This document shows positions 45,288-55,015 of a stretch of DNA of 64,000 bases, piece after piece. Origin of the DNA: Geobacter sp. Lineage in GTDB: Bacteria; Desulfobacterota; Desulfuromonadia; Geobacterales; DSM-12255. Location of the stretch: contig WKKR01000002.1 of NCBI GenBank assembly GCA_009684525.1, positions 310,001 to 374,000 of the forward strand. The letters are read 5' to 3'. Below the pieces are notes generated by a model. The model was given only the letters and a program-made list of their open reading frames with translations, had not been told where the DNA came from and did no database searches. A program made the position numbers and the translations under genes. How positions within the stretch are numbered: the stretch's first letter is position 1; each line of letters begins with the position of its first letter.

Positions 45288-46184
45288 GATGCCGTAACTC
45301 TTGAGTTTTTCCAAAAGGGCTTTCTGTTCGGGTGACAGCGCCTCGGGCACATGGATGCCCACCCTGACGTAGAGGTCGCCTTTGCCGCTCTTCCCCATGT
45401 GGGGAAATCCCAGCCCCTTGAGCCTGATCTTCGTTCCGGGTTGAATCCCCGCAGGCACCTTGATCCGTTTGGTCCCTTCCAGGGTCGGCACATCCAGGGC
45501 GCTGCCCAGTGCGGCATCGGTGAACCTGATCTGGCTGTCCACTACGATGTCGTCTCCTTCGCGTTCAAACTGCGGGTCGCTCCCCACGGTGATATTGAGG
45601 TAGATGTCACCGGCCGGCCCGCCGCCCGATCCTTCCCCTCCTTTGCCCTGGATGCGGAGCCGTGCACCGGTCTCCACTCCCGGCGGCACCTTGACCACCA
45701 GGTCTTCACGCGTGCCGTCCCTGGTATAGGCCACCCTCTTTTCACAGCCGCTGTATGCGTCGCGGAAGGTGACCTTGAGCCCCATCTCGAAATCTTCCCC
45801 CTTGTGGCGGCGGGGGCTGAATCCGCCTCTCCCTCCCTGCTGGGCGCTCCGCGCCCCGGCGAATATCCGCGAGAAGACATCGTCGGTGCCGAAACCCATA
45901 TCCTTGAAGAGGTCGTCCACATTGAAGCCGCGGAAGATATCCTCCTGGCTGAAGCGCTGGTGGAAGCCGGTTGAGCCGAACTGGTCGTACTCGGTCTTCT
46001 TCTGTGGGTCGGAGAGGACGGCGTAGGCCTCGTTGATCTCCTTGAAGCGGTCTTCGGCAGACTTGTCGCCAGGGTTCTTGTCCGGATGGAACTTGACCGC
46101 CAGCTTGCGGTATGCCTTCTTTATCTCTTCCGGAGACGCTCCCTTGCTGAGTCCGAGCGTCTGATAGTAGTCTTTGTGTGCCAT
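45285..46184 (-). CDS. cbpA: CbpA-like DnaJ-family co-chaperone
   Basis: 299 residues from ATG 46184 (seven bases after GGGAG; the ATG at 46190 is too close). J domain with HPD ([18 protein letters not shown]) and Gly/Phe-type region, then the C-terminal substrate domains without the zinc fingers, as in Cbp[28 protein letters not shown] and [20 protein letters not shown] are the two barrels' signatures. A DnaK partner distinct from the DnaJ at 9075. Confidence 0.92.
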   Translation of the reverse strand: MAHKDYYQTLGLSKGASPEEIKKAYRKLAVKFHPDKNPGDKSAEDRFKEINEAYAVLSDPQKKTEYDQFGSTGFHQRFSQEDIFRGFNVDDLFKDMGFGTDDVFSRIFAGARSAQQGGRGGFSPRRHKGEDFEMGLKVTFRDAYSGCEKRVAYTRDGTREDLVVKVPPGVETGARLRIQGKGGEGSGGGPAGDIYLNITVGSDPQFEREGDDIVVDSQIRFTDAALGSALDVPTLEGTKRIKVPAGIQPGTKIRLKGLGFPHMGKSGKGDLYVRVGIHVPEALSPEQKALLEKLKSYGI

Positions 46185-46284
46185 ATGCATGCTCCCTTTC
46201 TGGAGTGAATCTAAGCCGGTCAGGGTTCCATGTCAAGGGTTCCCTCTCTTACGGCGGCAACGGACGAAAGTTAATGCCGGCTAG

Positions 46285-46303
46285 CTGTATGAATTTCATA
46301 CAG
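46285..46303. promoter_or_regulatory. Palindromic operator candidate upstream of cbpA
   Basis: Perfect 9-bp arms around one base (CTGTATGAA-T-TTCATACAG), 101 bases upstream of cbpA. No regulator can be assigned. Confidence 0.45.
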
Positions 46304-46718
46304 AATTGTATAGCGACTGGTCCCAATGGCACCTGCCATCCGGGAGCCGTTAGGCGCTGCCATGCTATTATGGCATATCAATACAGCCAGTTATGAATTT
46401 TCGGTACAGTGGTCTCCGTGGTCTGGTTTATGCTTTGTAGAGTAGCATGAAGCAGCAACAACAAGGGAAGGAGGTCTGAAAGGATAGTTTTCCTACAACT
46501 CAATAGCATTGAAGTAACGTGGAGAGTCGGTTTCTCCTCCTGAGTCCTGTTGTTACAGGACCACCGAGATTAACCCGTACATGGCCGACAGCCGGATTTA
46601 CCCGTTACAGATGAGGTGTTGCATAGCTCTTTCGCAGGTACAGATAGCTGGTGCAGAGGGAAGAGACATTCCCTTCTTCCCCTAGGTCCTGAAAAACCAG
46701 GATCACGGATTCTTCGAT

Positions 46719-46753
46719 AAAAGGCTGATCGGTAACGATACGATCAGCCTTTT
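46719..46753. terminator. Bidirectional hairpin terminator
   Basis: AAAAGGCTGATCG (46719-46731) and CGATCAGCCTTTT (46741-46753), 13-bp stem with a 9-base loop and T tracts on both strands. No protein gene on the left of it is read rightward, so it may end a small RNA. Confidence 0.75.
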
Positions 46754-46763
46754 GCATGCCTGG

Positions 46764-46802
46764 AAAAAGGGAAGACCCACAGCATGCACTGAGGGTCTTC
46801 CC
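46764..46802 (-). terminator. Terminator of the mucR-like gene
   Basis: GGGAAGACCC (46769-46778) pairs with GGGTCTTCCC (46793-46802); on the leftward strand TTTTT follows. It lies 23 bases after the mucR stop. Confidence 0.88.
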
Positions 46803-46824
46803 GATTCCCCTATGTCGATCCGAC

Positions 46825-47307
46825 TTATTTCTGCGTTTTCGCCGCCTTCCCTTTGACGGCAGACTTGACAGATGTTGCCTTCCGGGACGCAATATTGGCC
46901 ATGCGGATTTCACGGGCCTTTGCCAGGTTATCCGCAAGCCCTCTTTCCTGGGCCAGGGCCTTGCGCGCTTCGGTATAGCTCTTGGCCGAAAGGGATTGCG
47001 CCGTGGGAATCCCGAACTGCTTCCGGTACTCTCTCGGCTTCATGTGATGGATCTGGTTCAGGTGTCGGGTAAGGGTCTTCATGCCTCCTTTGCCGCATAT
47101 CATGCAGGTCACTTCATTCTTCTTGAATGCCTCTTTTATCGTCAGGGGGGGGCGGTTTGCCACCGGAGCAGTTTCGCCTTTTTCGAGCGCTTTCAGTGAT
47201 GCATGGATCTGCGCAAGCTCAGCCAGCAGCTCATCGGTTGTCATCTCAGAATTAGACGCATGAGCTGCAAGAATTTGTGCTGCCAGTTCTGTAGTAGTGA
47301 TTGCCAT
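46825..47307 (-). CDS. MucR/Ros family zinc-finger transcriptional regulator
   Basis: 160 residues. The Ros/MucR core is present: TTELAAQILAAHASNSEMTTDELLAELAQIHASL at the N-terminus, then the C2H2 zinc finger CMICGKGGMKTLTRHLNQIHHMKPREYRKQFGIP. The lysine-rich C-terminal tail (SRKATSVKSAVKGKAAKTQK) is longer than usual and may bind DNA non-specifically. MucR proteins silence AT-rich and horizontally acquired genes. A TTGACA at 47369-47374 may be its -35 box. Confidence 0.9.
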   Translation of the reverse strand: MAITTTELAAQILAAHASNSEMTTDELLAELAQIHASLKALEKGETAPVANRPPLTIKEAFKKNEVTCMICGKGGMKTLTRHLNQIHHMKPREYRKQFGIPTAQSLSAKSYTEARKALAQERGLADNLAKAREIRMANIASRKATSVKSAVKGKAAKTQK

Positions 47308-47579
47308 AGTATGTCACCTCAAGTACATTGATTTTGTATCGTATTGATGTATCAGTGTATGAAGTGAATGTCAATAGGCATAGCCATAGGGTTTTACCCT
47401 ACAGTTTCTGCGAATTCCCTGATGAAATGACGTGTAATCTTACTTGGCCTGATGTTTTGACGTGTATAGCGAAATCAGGCAGAGGTTATTCCATTTTTGT
47501 TTCAATGGAAGCCTATGGCAGACTGCTTGATTCACTGGCAAATGCCTGGAACGGTCTGACTGAAGACACTACGCCGATT

Positions 47580-49472
47580 TTACGGTTGTCCCAGGGTGAA
47601 ATAGAATGTCGCCCCGTTTCCCGGCACTCCCTCTGCCCAGATTCGCCCGCCATGGCGCTGAATGATTCTCTGAGCAGTGGCAAGGCCAACCCCGTGGCCT
47701 TCAAAATCGTTATCTACGTGGAGGCGCTTGAAGGGCGAAAACAGGTTCTGCGCCTGCCTCATATCGAACCCCGCGCCATTGTCCCTGACAAAATAGACCC
47801 GTTCATTTTCGATAATCGTGGACCCGAACTCGATGCGGGGCGAAGGGGTCTTGCCGGTGTATTTCCATGCATTGCCGATGAGATTGTCCAGGGCGATCCT
47901 CAGCAATGATGAGTCTCCGTCGACCATGAGCCCTTCGTTCACCTCTGAGGCAACCTGTCGCTCAGGATGCCGCATGCGGTATTCGGCAATCAGGGCGCGA
48001 GCCAGCTCACCCAGATCGAACTGACGGTATTTGAGTTCAACCCGCCCCACTTTGGAAAACTTGAGGAGCGTGGTAATCAGGTCGTTCATGCGCCAAGCCT
48101 CGTCGTTGATGCTGGCGATATATTCCCGGCACTGCTCGTCCAGTTGCTCGCCGAATACCTCCAGCAGGACCTGTCCGAGGCCGCAGATGCTGTTCAGCGG
48201 GCCGCGCAGGTCATGGGAGACCGAGTAATTGAACGCCTCCAGATCGCTGTTGACCATTTCGAGTTCGGCGTTCTGGGCTGACAGGCTCGCATTAAGATCC
48301 TTGATCTCCTGCTCATAGCGGTTTCGTTCGGTGACGTCGATCATGACACCGATGGAGCGGAGATAGGTCCCGTCCAGGTCATGTTCGGCAATGGCGGTCA
48401 GGAGGACATCGATGCGACCCCCCGACTTTTTGGCAAACTGGTAGGAGATGTCGGTCACCGATCCGTTGCGCAGAAATTCCGGGATCACGGTCTCCTCGGC
48501 GTGGCGTCGCGATTCCTCGGTCATGAATTCGCTCAACCGGTGTCCCAGTACCTCATCGAATGTGTAGCCGAGGGTCTGCAGCCAGCAGTTGCTGACACTG
48601 ATCAGCTCCCCAGCGTTGTTGATGGAATGGAGCATGACCGGGGTCTTCTCGTAGAGGTTCCGGTAGCGCTCCTCCCCTTGCTTCAGCTCACGGAACAGCA
48701 GATCGAAAGGTCTGGAAAGCCCTTTGGCGATCACCGAGCGGTAGAGGAGATAGAACCCAACGACATTGAACAGATGCCCCAGCATGTTGGTGATGCCGTA
48801 CGTATCCGTGTAGAGGGTAAAGGAGAGATCCGAAACGATGAAAGCGCAGATGGCGACTGCGAGGAGCCGGTAGACCTGCGTATCGAAGAGCTGGCGCCTG
48901 ATATGGAGATAGCCGAGGGAGGTTGCCATGATCAGGACGATCAGGTACTCGCTGGCAATCTTGAAGGTTGTGAGCCCTTTCCCTTCGATGTAGCAGACCG
49001 GGAAAATGTTCCAGCCGTAGATGGTTGTCAGGAGGAACAGGGTTGCCAGGCAATAGCCGGTGACAGCCATGGCAGGCTTGATCTTGCGCTGCAGGAACAG
49101 CGGCGAGATGCAGAGGGAAGCCGAAAGCAGGTATCGGGCCGCTAACCAGAGCTGTGTCGCATGGTTCGCGCTCTGATCGGCAAAGACTCCCATCCCTTTG
49201 TAGGCCAGCATGTGCAAGAACTGGAGGATGGCTACGAAAAAGCATGCTGTGCCGAATGAGAGGAAGAAACCATTGTCGTGCAGGCGGCGGGAGTTCCAGG
49301 CGATCATGAAGACGCCGCTGGCAACTACGATGGCAAAAAGCTCTACACTGGCATGGAACAGGAGATAATTGGACTGGCTGAGGGTTAAGAGGGTGATGAC
49401 AATACAGAGCCAGACGGCAATGATAAATGCCGCACGGTTATTGGCGTTGTAATGAGAGAGGTCTCTTTGCAT
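47580..49472 (-). CDS. Membrane sensor histidine kinase (7-TM/PAS)
   Basis: 630 residues. About seven membrane helices over residues 15-255 (MASE3-like, with FLHMLAYKGMGVF and the RYLLSASLCISPLFL repeat), a PAS domain (NLYEKTPVMLHSINNAGELISVSNCWLQTLGYTFDEVLGHRLSEFM), a HisKA domain with FNYSVSHDLRGPLN, and a HATPase domain (ALDNLIGNAWKYTGK; VRDNGAGFDM; GHGVGLATAQRIIQRHGG). A phosphorelay input module; the partner regulator is not adjacent. It does not encode its own receiver. Confidence 0.93.
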   Translation of the reverse strand: MQRDLSHYNANNRAAFIIAVWLCIVITLLTLSQSNYLLFHASVELFAIVVASGVFMIAWNSRRLHDNGFFLSFGTACFFVAILQFLHMLAYKGMGVFADQSANHATQLWLAARYLLSASLCISPLFLQRKIKPAMAVTGYCLATLFLLTTIYGWNIFPVCYIEGKGLTTFKIASEYLIVLIMATSLGYLHIRRQLFDTQVYRLLAVAICAFIVSDLSFTLYTDTYGITNMLGHLFNVVGFYLLYRSVIAKGLSRPFDLLFRELKQGEERYRNLYEKTPVMLHSINNAGELISVSNCWLQTLGYTFDEVLGHRLSEFMTEESRRHAEETVIPEFLRNGSVTDISYQFAKKSGGRIDVLLTAIAEHDLDGTYLRSIGVMIDVTERNRYEQEIKDLNASLSAQNAELEMVNSDLEAFNYSVSHDLRGPLNSICGLGQVLLEVFGEQLDEQCREYIASINDEAWRMNDLITTLLKFSKVGRVELKYRQFDLGELARALIAEYRMRHPERQVASEVNEGLMVDGDSSLLRIALDNLIGNAWKYTGKTPSPRIEFGSTIIENERVYFVRDNGAGFDMRQAQNLFSPFKRLHVDNDFEGHGVGLATAQRIIQRHGGRIWAEGVPGNGATFYFTLGQP

Positions 49473-49670
49473 GATAATTGTTGCGTGACAAGGGCGAGCA
49501 CTCTTTCGAGTTACCCCGTCGGTAAGGTGCTGGCAAGAGATTAGCTTATTATCATGTGAAAGTGCAACACTTTTGCGCCCAACCCGCTGTCAGCAGGCTT
49601 GCGCACTGTTGATCGTGCCCGCAGAACGGTTATGCGCCGCATCGTATGAGAAGATCGTGACTTTTGACGC

Positions 49671-49699
49671 TTGACACGGACGGTTCATCAGGTTAATGT
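49671..49699 (+). promoter_or_regulatory. Promoter of marR-hemG-hemH
   Basis: TTGACA (49671-49676, perfect), 17-bp spacer, TAATGT (49694-49699, weak). The predicted start site falls just before the operator at 49708. Confidence 0.5.
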
Positions 49700-49707
49700 T
49701 TAGGTGT

Positions 49708-49720
49708 CCGAACAGTTCGG
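49708..49720 (+). promoter_or_regulatory. Candidate MarR operator
   Basis: CCGAAC-A-GTTCGG, a palindrome right after the predicted transcription start and 15 bases before marR, where autorepression by the first gene product would act. Confidence 0.5.
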
Positions 49721-49735
49721 CAGTCTGGGGTTGAC

Positions 49736-50164
49736 ATGGAACAGATCGAAAGAATAGCGCAGCTCTACCCGGTCATCATGCGGGTCATGGGACGCATCCG
49801 CAGCATGGTTCATGACGGCATGGACCTGACCTACAACCAGTACAAGATGCTGTTGACGATCTACGACAAGGGGAGCTGCCCCCTGAACCTTCTGGCAAAG
49901 GAACTGCAGATCGCCATGAGTTCGGCCAGCGAGATGGTGGACCGCCTCGTCAACCTCGGCTTTGTCTTTCGGACCGTGGACGAGGAGAATCGCCGCCAGG
50001 TGATCATCTATACGACCGAGCAGGGAGAGGAACTGATCCGCGAGTTGCGCCGCGGCATCGTGGAGAATTACCGTAAACTCCTGGAACGGTTGCCGGCACG
50101 GGATCGTGAGCGGCTGGTCCAGAGCTTCGAGGCGTTGGCGGAGATTCTGGGGAAGCTGGAATAG
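49736..50164 (+). CDS. MarR family transcriptional regulator
   Basis: 142 residues, compact winged helix: LTYNQYKMLLTIYDKGSCPLNLLAKELQIAMSSASEMVDRLVNLGFVFRTVDEENRRQVIIYTTEQGEEL is the recognisable wHTH-wing core (in two pieces). First gene before hemG and hemH; it likely senses a heme intermediate, an oxidant or a small ligand and controls these two genes. Ligand cannot be inferred. Confidence 0.88.
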   Translation: MEQIERIAQLYPVIMRVMGRIRSMVHDGMDLTYNQYKMLLTIYDKGSCPLNLLAKELQIAMSSASEMVDRLVNLGFVFRTVDEENRRQVIIYTTEQGEELIRELRRGIVENYRKLLERLPARDRERLVQSFEALAEILGKLE

Positions 50165-50210
50165 GCAGGATACGGGGATCTTCCCTGGATGCGGGACAAA
50201 AGGAGACGAT

Positions 50211-51620
50211 ATGAAACGGGTGATAGTGGTCGGAGGGGGGATTTCAGGCCTGACAACCGCATGGCTGATCGGCGAGAAGGCCCGTCAGGCGGGCATCGAA
50301 CTGGAGGTCTCCCTGCTGGAGAAGGAGCGGCGGACTGGCGGCAAGATCTGGAGCATCAAGGAGGAAGGCTATCTCTGCGAGTGGGGGCCGAACGGTTTCC
50401 TGGACAACAAGCCCCATACCCTTGAGCTCTGTCGCGATCTGGGCGCCGACCGGTTCCTGCTGCGGAGCAACGACAACGCCCGCAAGCGGTTCATCTATTC
50501 GGGCGGGATGCTCCATCGCCTTCCCGAGAACGGCCCCTCCTTTCTCAAGAGCAAGCTGATCTCCTGGCCCGGCAAGCTGCGGCTGGCCATGGAGCCCTTT
50601 GCCCCGGCCCCGCCGGCTGGGGTCGACGAGACTCTGGCCGCCTTCGGCAGGCGCCGGCTCGGCGACGAGGCGTTGCGGAAGCTGATAGCGCCCATGGTAT
50701 CGGGGATCTTTGCCGGGAATCCGGAAACCATGTCGCTCAAATCCTGCTTTCCGCGCATCGCCGAACTGGAGTCGGAGTATGGCGGGCTGATCAAGGCGAT
50801 GGTCCGGCTGGCAAAGAAGAAAAAACAAGATCAGAAGGAGGGGAAGGTGGTCGCCAGTGCCGCAGGACCGGGCGGCGTCCTTACTTCGTTCCGCGAAGGT
50901 ATCCAGACCCTGACGGACATTGTCGCGGGGAAAATGGGCGCCAGTGCCATCGGCCTGGACGAAGAGGTGCAGAAAGTCACAGCCGGGGGGAGTGTGCCGT
51001 TTAAACTGCTGAGCGACCGGGGGGAGCTGGATGCGGATGCCGTGGTGCTCGCCACCCCTGCCTATGCCACCGCCGCCATCCTGCAGGATCTGGATGCGGA
51101 GATGGCAGGTGTCCTGCGCGAGATCCCCTATGCCACCATGACCGTGGCATGTTTTGGCTACGAGCGGGAGCGGATAAACCGCGACCTGGACGGTTTCGGC
51201 TACCTGGTCCCGAAGGAAGAGAAGACGAGCATCCTCGGCACCCTGTGGGATTCGAGCATCTTTGAAAACCGGGCGCCTGCCGGCCATGTCATGCTCAGGA
51301 GCATGATGGGCGGGGCCTGTTTCCCGGAATACATCAACCTTTCCGACAGCGAGGTCGAGCAACGGGTTCGCAAGGACCTCACCGCGATCATGGGGATTAC
51401 CGAGGCGCCCTCCTTTGTCCGGATCTTCCGCCACCATCAGGCGATCCCCCAGTACACCGTCGGCCACGGCAAGCGGCTGGCAGCCTTGGCAGAAAAGGGA
51501 CAGGCCCATCCCGGCATCTTCCTGACCGGTAACTCCTACCGGGGGATCGGCCTCAACGACTGCGTCGCATCGGCGATCCGGACCAGCGACGATGTCATTG
51601 CCCACCTGCAGAAGCGTTGA
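50211..51620 (+). CDS. hemG: Protoporphyrinogen oxidase (HemY-type)
   Basis: 469 residues from ATG 50211, preceded by AAAGGAG. FAD-binding motif [21 protein letters not shown] near the N-terminus, then [22 protein letters not shown] and a C-terminal FAD contact [22 protein letters not shown]. Oxidises protoporphyrinogen IX to protoporphyrin IX, using O2 in the classic enzyme. The next gene, hemH, finishes heme synthesis and overlaps slightly. Confidence 0.94.
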   Translation: MKRVIVVGGGISGLTTAWLIGEKARQAGIELEVSLLEKERRTGGKIWSIKEEGYLCEWGPNGFLDNKPHTLELCRDLGADRFLLRSNDNARKRFIYSGGMLHRLPENGPSFLKSKLISWPGKLRLAMEPFAPAPPAGVDETLAAFGRRRLGDEALRKLIAPMVSGIFAGNPETMSLKSCFPRIAELESEYGGLIKAMVRLAKKKKQDQKEGKVVASAAGPGGVLTSFREGIQTLTDIVAGKMGASAIGLDEEVQKVTAGGSVPFKLLSDRGELDADAVVLATPAYATAAILQDLDAEMAGVLREIPYATMTVACFGYERERINRDLDGFGYLVPKEEKTSILGTLWDSSIFENRAPAGHVMLRSMMGGACFPEYINLSDSEVEQRVRKDLTAIMGITEAPSFVRIFRHHQAIPQYTVGHGKRLAALAEKGQAHPGIFLTGNSYRGIGLNDCVASAIRTSDDVIAHLQKR

Positions 51621-51642
51621 TGCGATTGTTCGGGAGAGAGCC

Positions 51643-52599
51643 ATGAACAGAACCGCCGTACTCCTCCTCCAGATGGGGGGGCCGGATTCGCTGGATGCCG
51701 TTGAACCGTTCCTGCGAAACCTTTTTGCCGACCGGGATATCATCAAGATTGGGCCAGCCTTCCTACAACCGCTCATCGCCCGCTTCATCGTCAAGAGGAG
51801 GGCACCGCGGGTGGAGGAGAACTACCGGCAGATCGGGGGGAAATCGCCGCTGCGGGAGCTGACCGAGGCCCAGGCCAAGGCCCTTGAGGAAGAGCTGGGG
51901 GAGGGATTCCGCTGTTTCGTCGCCATGCGCTACTGGCGGCCGTCGACTCTGGAGGCGCTGGCAGCCATCAGGCGGGAGGGGATTTCGAAGGTCGTTGCCC
52001 TCTCTCTCTATCCCCATTATTCGCGGGCCACTACCGGCTCCAGCATCAACGAATTGAAGCGGGTGCTGAAAGAAGCGAGGGTCACCTTTGAGGTCAGCTA
52101 CATCGACCGTTTCTACAGCCATCCCCTCTACATCGAGGCGCTGGCGGAGAAGATCGAAGAGGGGCTGGCAGGGTTCGACGATCATTCCCGGCTGGAACTG
52201 CTTTTTTCCGCCCATTCCCTGCCCCAGTCGTTCATCGACGAGGGTGATCCCTATCTGGCGCACATCGAGGAGACAGTCCGGCTGGTCATGAAACGCTTTG
52301 CCGGGGTCTCCTACCACCTGGCCTTCCAGTCGCGGGCGGGTCCGGTGAAGTGGCTGGAGCCCTCCACCGACGAAATCATTCAGCGGTTGGCCGGGCATGG
52401 CTGTCGGCAGATGCTGATGGTGCCGCTCTCCTTCGTCTCCGACCACATTGAGACCCTGCACGAGATCGACATCGAATATGCCCAGGAGGCACGGCACCTG
52501 GGGATCAGCGATTTCCGCAGGATTGCATCGCTCAATAGCTCTCCGCGCTTCATCTCCTGCCTGGCAGACCTGGTCCGCACGGAGCTGCAGGGAGGGTAG
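51643..52599 (+). CDS. hemH: Ferrochelatase
   Basis: 318 residues from ATG 51643, after [35 protein letters not shown] is the N-terminal signature; the active-site His is in [19 protein letters not shown] and the Glu in [17 protein letters not shown]. Inserts Fe2+ into protoporphyrin IX. Follows hemG by 22 bases. Confidence 0.97.
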   Translation: MNRTAVLLLQMGGPDSLDAVEPFLRNLFADRDIIKIGPAFLQPLIARFIVKRRAPRVEENYRQIGGKSPLRELTEAQAKALEEELGEGFRCFVAMRYWRPSTLEALAAIRREGISKVVALSLYPHYSRATTGSSINELKRVLKEARVTFEVSYIDRFYSHPLYIEALAEKIEEGLAGFDDHSRLELLFSAHSLPQSFIDEGDPYLAHIEETVRLVMKRFAGVSYHLAFQSRAGPVKWLEPSTDEIIQRLAGHGCRQMLMVPLSFVSDHIETLHEIDIEYAQEARHLGISDFRRIASLNSSPRFISCLADLVRTELQGG

Positions 52600-52616
52600 G
52601 AGGGCTGCTCTTTCTG

Positions 52617-53513
52617 TCAGGTCCGCTCCTGCTGGCTTTTCGATACCAGGAAGTAGACGATCCCCAGTATCAGCAGGGTGCCGGCAAGGAAGATCTGGGT
52701 CTCCAGCATGTCGTGGCGAAGCGTCGAGATCAGGATCTCCCGAATCAGCGCAACGATGATCACGCCGATGAAGACCAGGATGTTGAATTTGCCCCCCTTG
52801 AGGGTCTTGATCTCGTTGTCCATCAGCTCGATCATCATCCAGATGATCAGCAGCGTCCCGAGCGCGCCGAGGATTCCCTTTTCCACATCCCCCCTGAAGA
52901 TGTGCAGGATGTCCCAGACGAACAGTGCCACCACACCCAGCGAAACCCCTGCCAGGGCAATGACCAGGATCAGGTTCAGGCCGTAGGTGAAGCGCTCGGC
53001 CGCCTTGATCAGCTTCGATTCCAGGCTGCGGGAGAGGAAGACCTTTTTCAGCTCTTCCTCCTGGTAGGAGGCGCTCAGGATGTCCAGGTTGATGTCGATG
53101 ATCTTTTCCGCGGCATTGCGGAATTTGCGCCGTTCCTGGATGTTGGGGTAGTGCTCCTGGAGCAGTTCGATGACAAAGCGACGGACCACGTTCATGGCAG
53201 CGTTGACGAAATGGGCATTGAGCCCGACCCGAACGTGGGCCAGGCCGACCCGCTGCAGCGTCAGCAGGTACTGGTTGTCATAGGTGCCGGAGAAAAGGTC
53301 GATGAACCACTTCTTCAGGGTCTCCTTCAGGTGCTGCAGGGTGACGCTATCCTTGAGCAGGGTTGCGGTTTCGGGTATCCCCAGCAGGTAATCGTAAAAT
53401 TCGTCGACCATCCGGTCCTGGTGGCCCTCGGCCATCGGCCTGAGTTCCCGCAGCAGCAGCGCGTCGCTGTCGGTGAAGAAGTAGTGCGTCTTGATATTCT
53501 GCATGGTCAGCAT
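52617..53513 (-). CDS. Globin-sensor domain fused to a PsiE-like membrane domain
   Basis: 298 residues. Residues 5-160 form a globin-coupled-sensor/protoglobin domain: GLAHVRVGL holds the proximal heme His (H93), with ALLLRELRPMAEGHQDRMVDEFYDYLL before it. Residues about 175-290 carry four membrane helices like phosphate-starvation-inducible PsiE (LILVIALAGVSLGVVALFVWDIL; LGALGTLLIIWMMIELMDNEIK; ILVFIGVIIVALIREILIS; FLAGTLLILGIVYFLVS). Likely an O2 or NO sensor that signals through the membrane part. Convergent with hemH. AAAGGAG lies before the ATG. Confidence 0.88.
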   Translation of the reverse strand: MLTMQNIKTHYFFTDSDALLLRELRPMAEGHQDRMVDEFYDYLLGIPETATLLKDSVTLQHLKETLKKWFIDLFSGTYDNQYLLTLQRVGLAHVRVGLNAHFVNAAMNVVRRFVIELLQEHYPNIQERRKFRNAAEKIIDINLDILSASYQEEELKKVFLSRSLESKLIKAAERFTYGLNLILVIALAGVSLGVVALFVWDILHIFRGDVEKGILGALGTLLIIWMMIELMDNEIKTLKGGKFNILVFIGVIIVALIREILISTLRHDMLETQIFLAGTLLILGIVYFLVSKSQQERT

Positions 53514-53644
53514 GGTCGGTTCTCCTTTGCTGCGGAATCTGGTAGAGTAGTGCCCATCAGGAAACTCCGGATGTAATACTGCCGGCCGGTTTCCGAACCG
53601 GGCACAAGTATATGGGCTTGCATTCAGGAAGGCAATCTGTAAAC

Positions 53645-53836
53645 ATGACGGTCACCATGAAACGATGCAGCATCTGTCAGGTCGAATTCGACGACGCATC
53701 CCGGCCGTCGGTCTATGCCGAAGCCGGGGAGTGGCTGGCCGGGGAGGTCTGGCACGATGCCGGCGAACTCTGTCCGCAGTGCCTGGAAAACAGGGCCATG
53801 CTTGCCATGATGTACCTGCACGAACACAACACCTAG
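53645..53836 (+). CDS. Small zinc-ribbon-like protein
   Basis: 63 residues from ATG 53645 (an ATG at 53657 is an alternative). MKRCSICQVEFDDASRPSVYAEAGEW, ending CPQCLENRAMLAM, gives two CxxC pairs that could bind zinc. No function known. Confidence 0.55.
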   Translation: MTVTMKRCSICQVEFDDASRPSVYAEAGEWLAGEVWHDAGELCPQCLENRAMLAMMYLHEHNT

Positions 53837-54034
53837 ACGGTTGATGAAAACGAAGTTTCAGCGCAGCTAAAAGCGGCCATCTCGCCGCTGTCCTCGAAAA
53901 GCCGCCTTGTGCGGCGTAGCACTGTTTATGCCCAGTGGGTACTACGCCTCCGCGGGGCTTTCTGCGGGTGCGACGATCTGACAGTATTTGAACAGCCTTA
54001 GGTTCCAACAGCCTTCGATCGGAGTGGAGTTACC
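53837..54034. other. Intergenic region before the MoxR gene
   Basis: About 200 bases, no gene. GC-rich, with several short imperfect stems (around GCCGCCTTGTGCGGC and CCGCGGGGC). A weak terminator-like structure for the small upstream gene is possible; no promoter for the MoxR gene is clear. Confidence 0.4.
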
Positions 54035-54865
54035 ATGGAGCATGTTACCGTCGAGGGGATCTCCCTCACCCTGGCCAATCCGGTGGAGCTCCCGCTCAAG
54101 TGGGTGGGGCAGGAAGAGCTGCTCAAACAGCTCTTGGCGGCGTGGCTGGTCATCGACGAGCGCGACATCCCCTTCAACCCGCGGCTGATCGGCAAGCCGG
54201 GCGTGGGAAAAACCACCCTCGCCTATGCCGCGGCCCGCTATCTGGAGCGCCCGGTCTACCTGTTCCAGGCGACCATGGATACCCGGCCGGAGGATCTCAT
54301 CATCACGCCGGTGATCGGGCCGGACGGCACGATCCAGTATGCTGCCTCGTCCCTGGTATCGGCCATGCTCCGGGGAGGGGTGCTGATTCTCGACGAAGGG
54401 AACCGGATGAGCGAAAAGGCCTGGGCATCCCTGGCGCCGCTCTTGGATGACCGGCGCTATGTGGAATCGATCATCACCGGTCTGCGCATCCCGGCACTTC
54501 CCGATTTCCGGATCGTGGTGACCATGAACGAGGATGCCTCCACCTTCGATGTCCCCGAATACATCCATTCCCGCCTGCAGCCCCAGATCTACATCGATTT
54601 TCCCGAAGCCGACGAGGAGCTGCAGATCCTCAAGGAAAATCTCCCCTTTGCCGGGACCCGTATCCTCAAGTACGTGGTCGATTTCCTCCAGCGAGCCCAT
54701 GCTGCCGACGAACTCTACTCGGTGCGGGATGGGATCAACATTGCCCGCTATGCCCTCAAGATGATGCGTGCCACGGACCAGGACCCCCTGCGCCTGCTGC
54801 CGTTGGCAGTGGAGCGGATTCTCGGCGAGGAAGCCTTGCGTTACATGGTGCTGGAGCCCCGCTGA
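54035..54865 (+). CDS. MoxR-type AAA+ ATPase
   Basis: 276 residues, AAA_5 fold: Walker A GKPGVGKTTLAYAA, Walker B GGVLILDEGNRMSE, sensor 1 VVTMNED, and an arginine-finger region LHSRLQPQ-like (IHSRLQPQIYIDF). GGAG lies nine bases before the ATG. MoxR ATPases usually assemble cofactors or membrane complexes together with a VWA protein; none lies adjacent, though the 654-aa protein at 61156 may be a partner. Shorter than many family members. Confidence 0.85.
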   Translation: MEHVTVEGISLTLANPVELPLKWVGQEELLKQLLAAWLVIDERDIPFNPRLIGKPGVGKTTLAYAAARYLERPVYLFQATMDTRPEDLIITPVIGPDGTIQYAASSLVSAMLRGGVLILDEGNRMSEKAWASLAPLLDDRRYVESIITGLRIPALPDFRIVVTMNEDASTFDVPEYIHSRLQPQIYIDFPEADEELQILKENLPFAGTRILKYVVDFLQRAHAADELYSVRDGINIARYALKMMRATDQDPLRLLPLAVERILGEEALRYMVLEPR

Positions 54866-55015
54866 GCCTGCAAAAGCCGCTGTAACGCCCCATCCGGCCG
54901 GCCCCCCGCCGCAGACTGCCCGGATCAGCAGGTGCGCTGAAGATTCCCGGTTGTCACGACTCCAACACTTGATACACTTTTCAACGTATTTACCGTGATT
55001 TCCTGGGGGATTGCC

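Larger units (their letters stand above)
46185..46824. other. 640-base structured non-coding region
   Basis: No coding frame is credible. Several inverted repeats are visible: a palindrome at 46285-46303 (CTGTATGAA-T-TTCATACAG), GTCCTGT-TGTT-ACAGGAC at 46544-46561, and two strong hairpins near its right end. A strong ribosome-site-like GGAAGGAGG near 46470 is not followed by a start codon. An unannotated small RNA or a long regulated leader is possible. Confidence 0.5.

Noticed and set aside
46440-46500. Short gene after the GGAAGGAGG site
   Set aside because: No start codon in range and the next frames close at once.
46185-46824. c-di-GMP (GEMM) riboswitch
   Set aside because: The characteristic GCAAA and CCGGG-type core was not found.
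46605-46937. 110-aa leftward frame overlapping the mucR end
   Set aside because: It runs through two terminator hairpins and the mucR gene in another frame.
47328-47909. 193-aa rightward reading frame over the sensor kinase end
   Set aside because: It overlaps the well-supported HATPase domain and resembles no protein.
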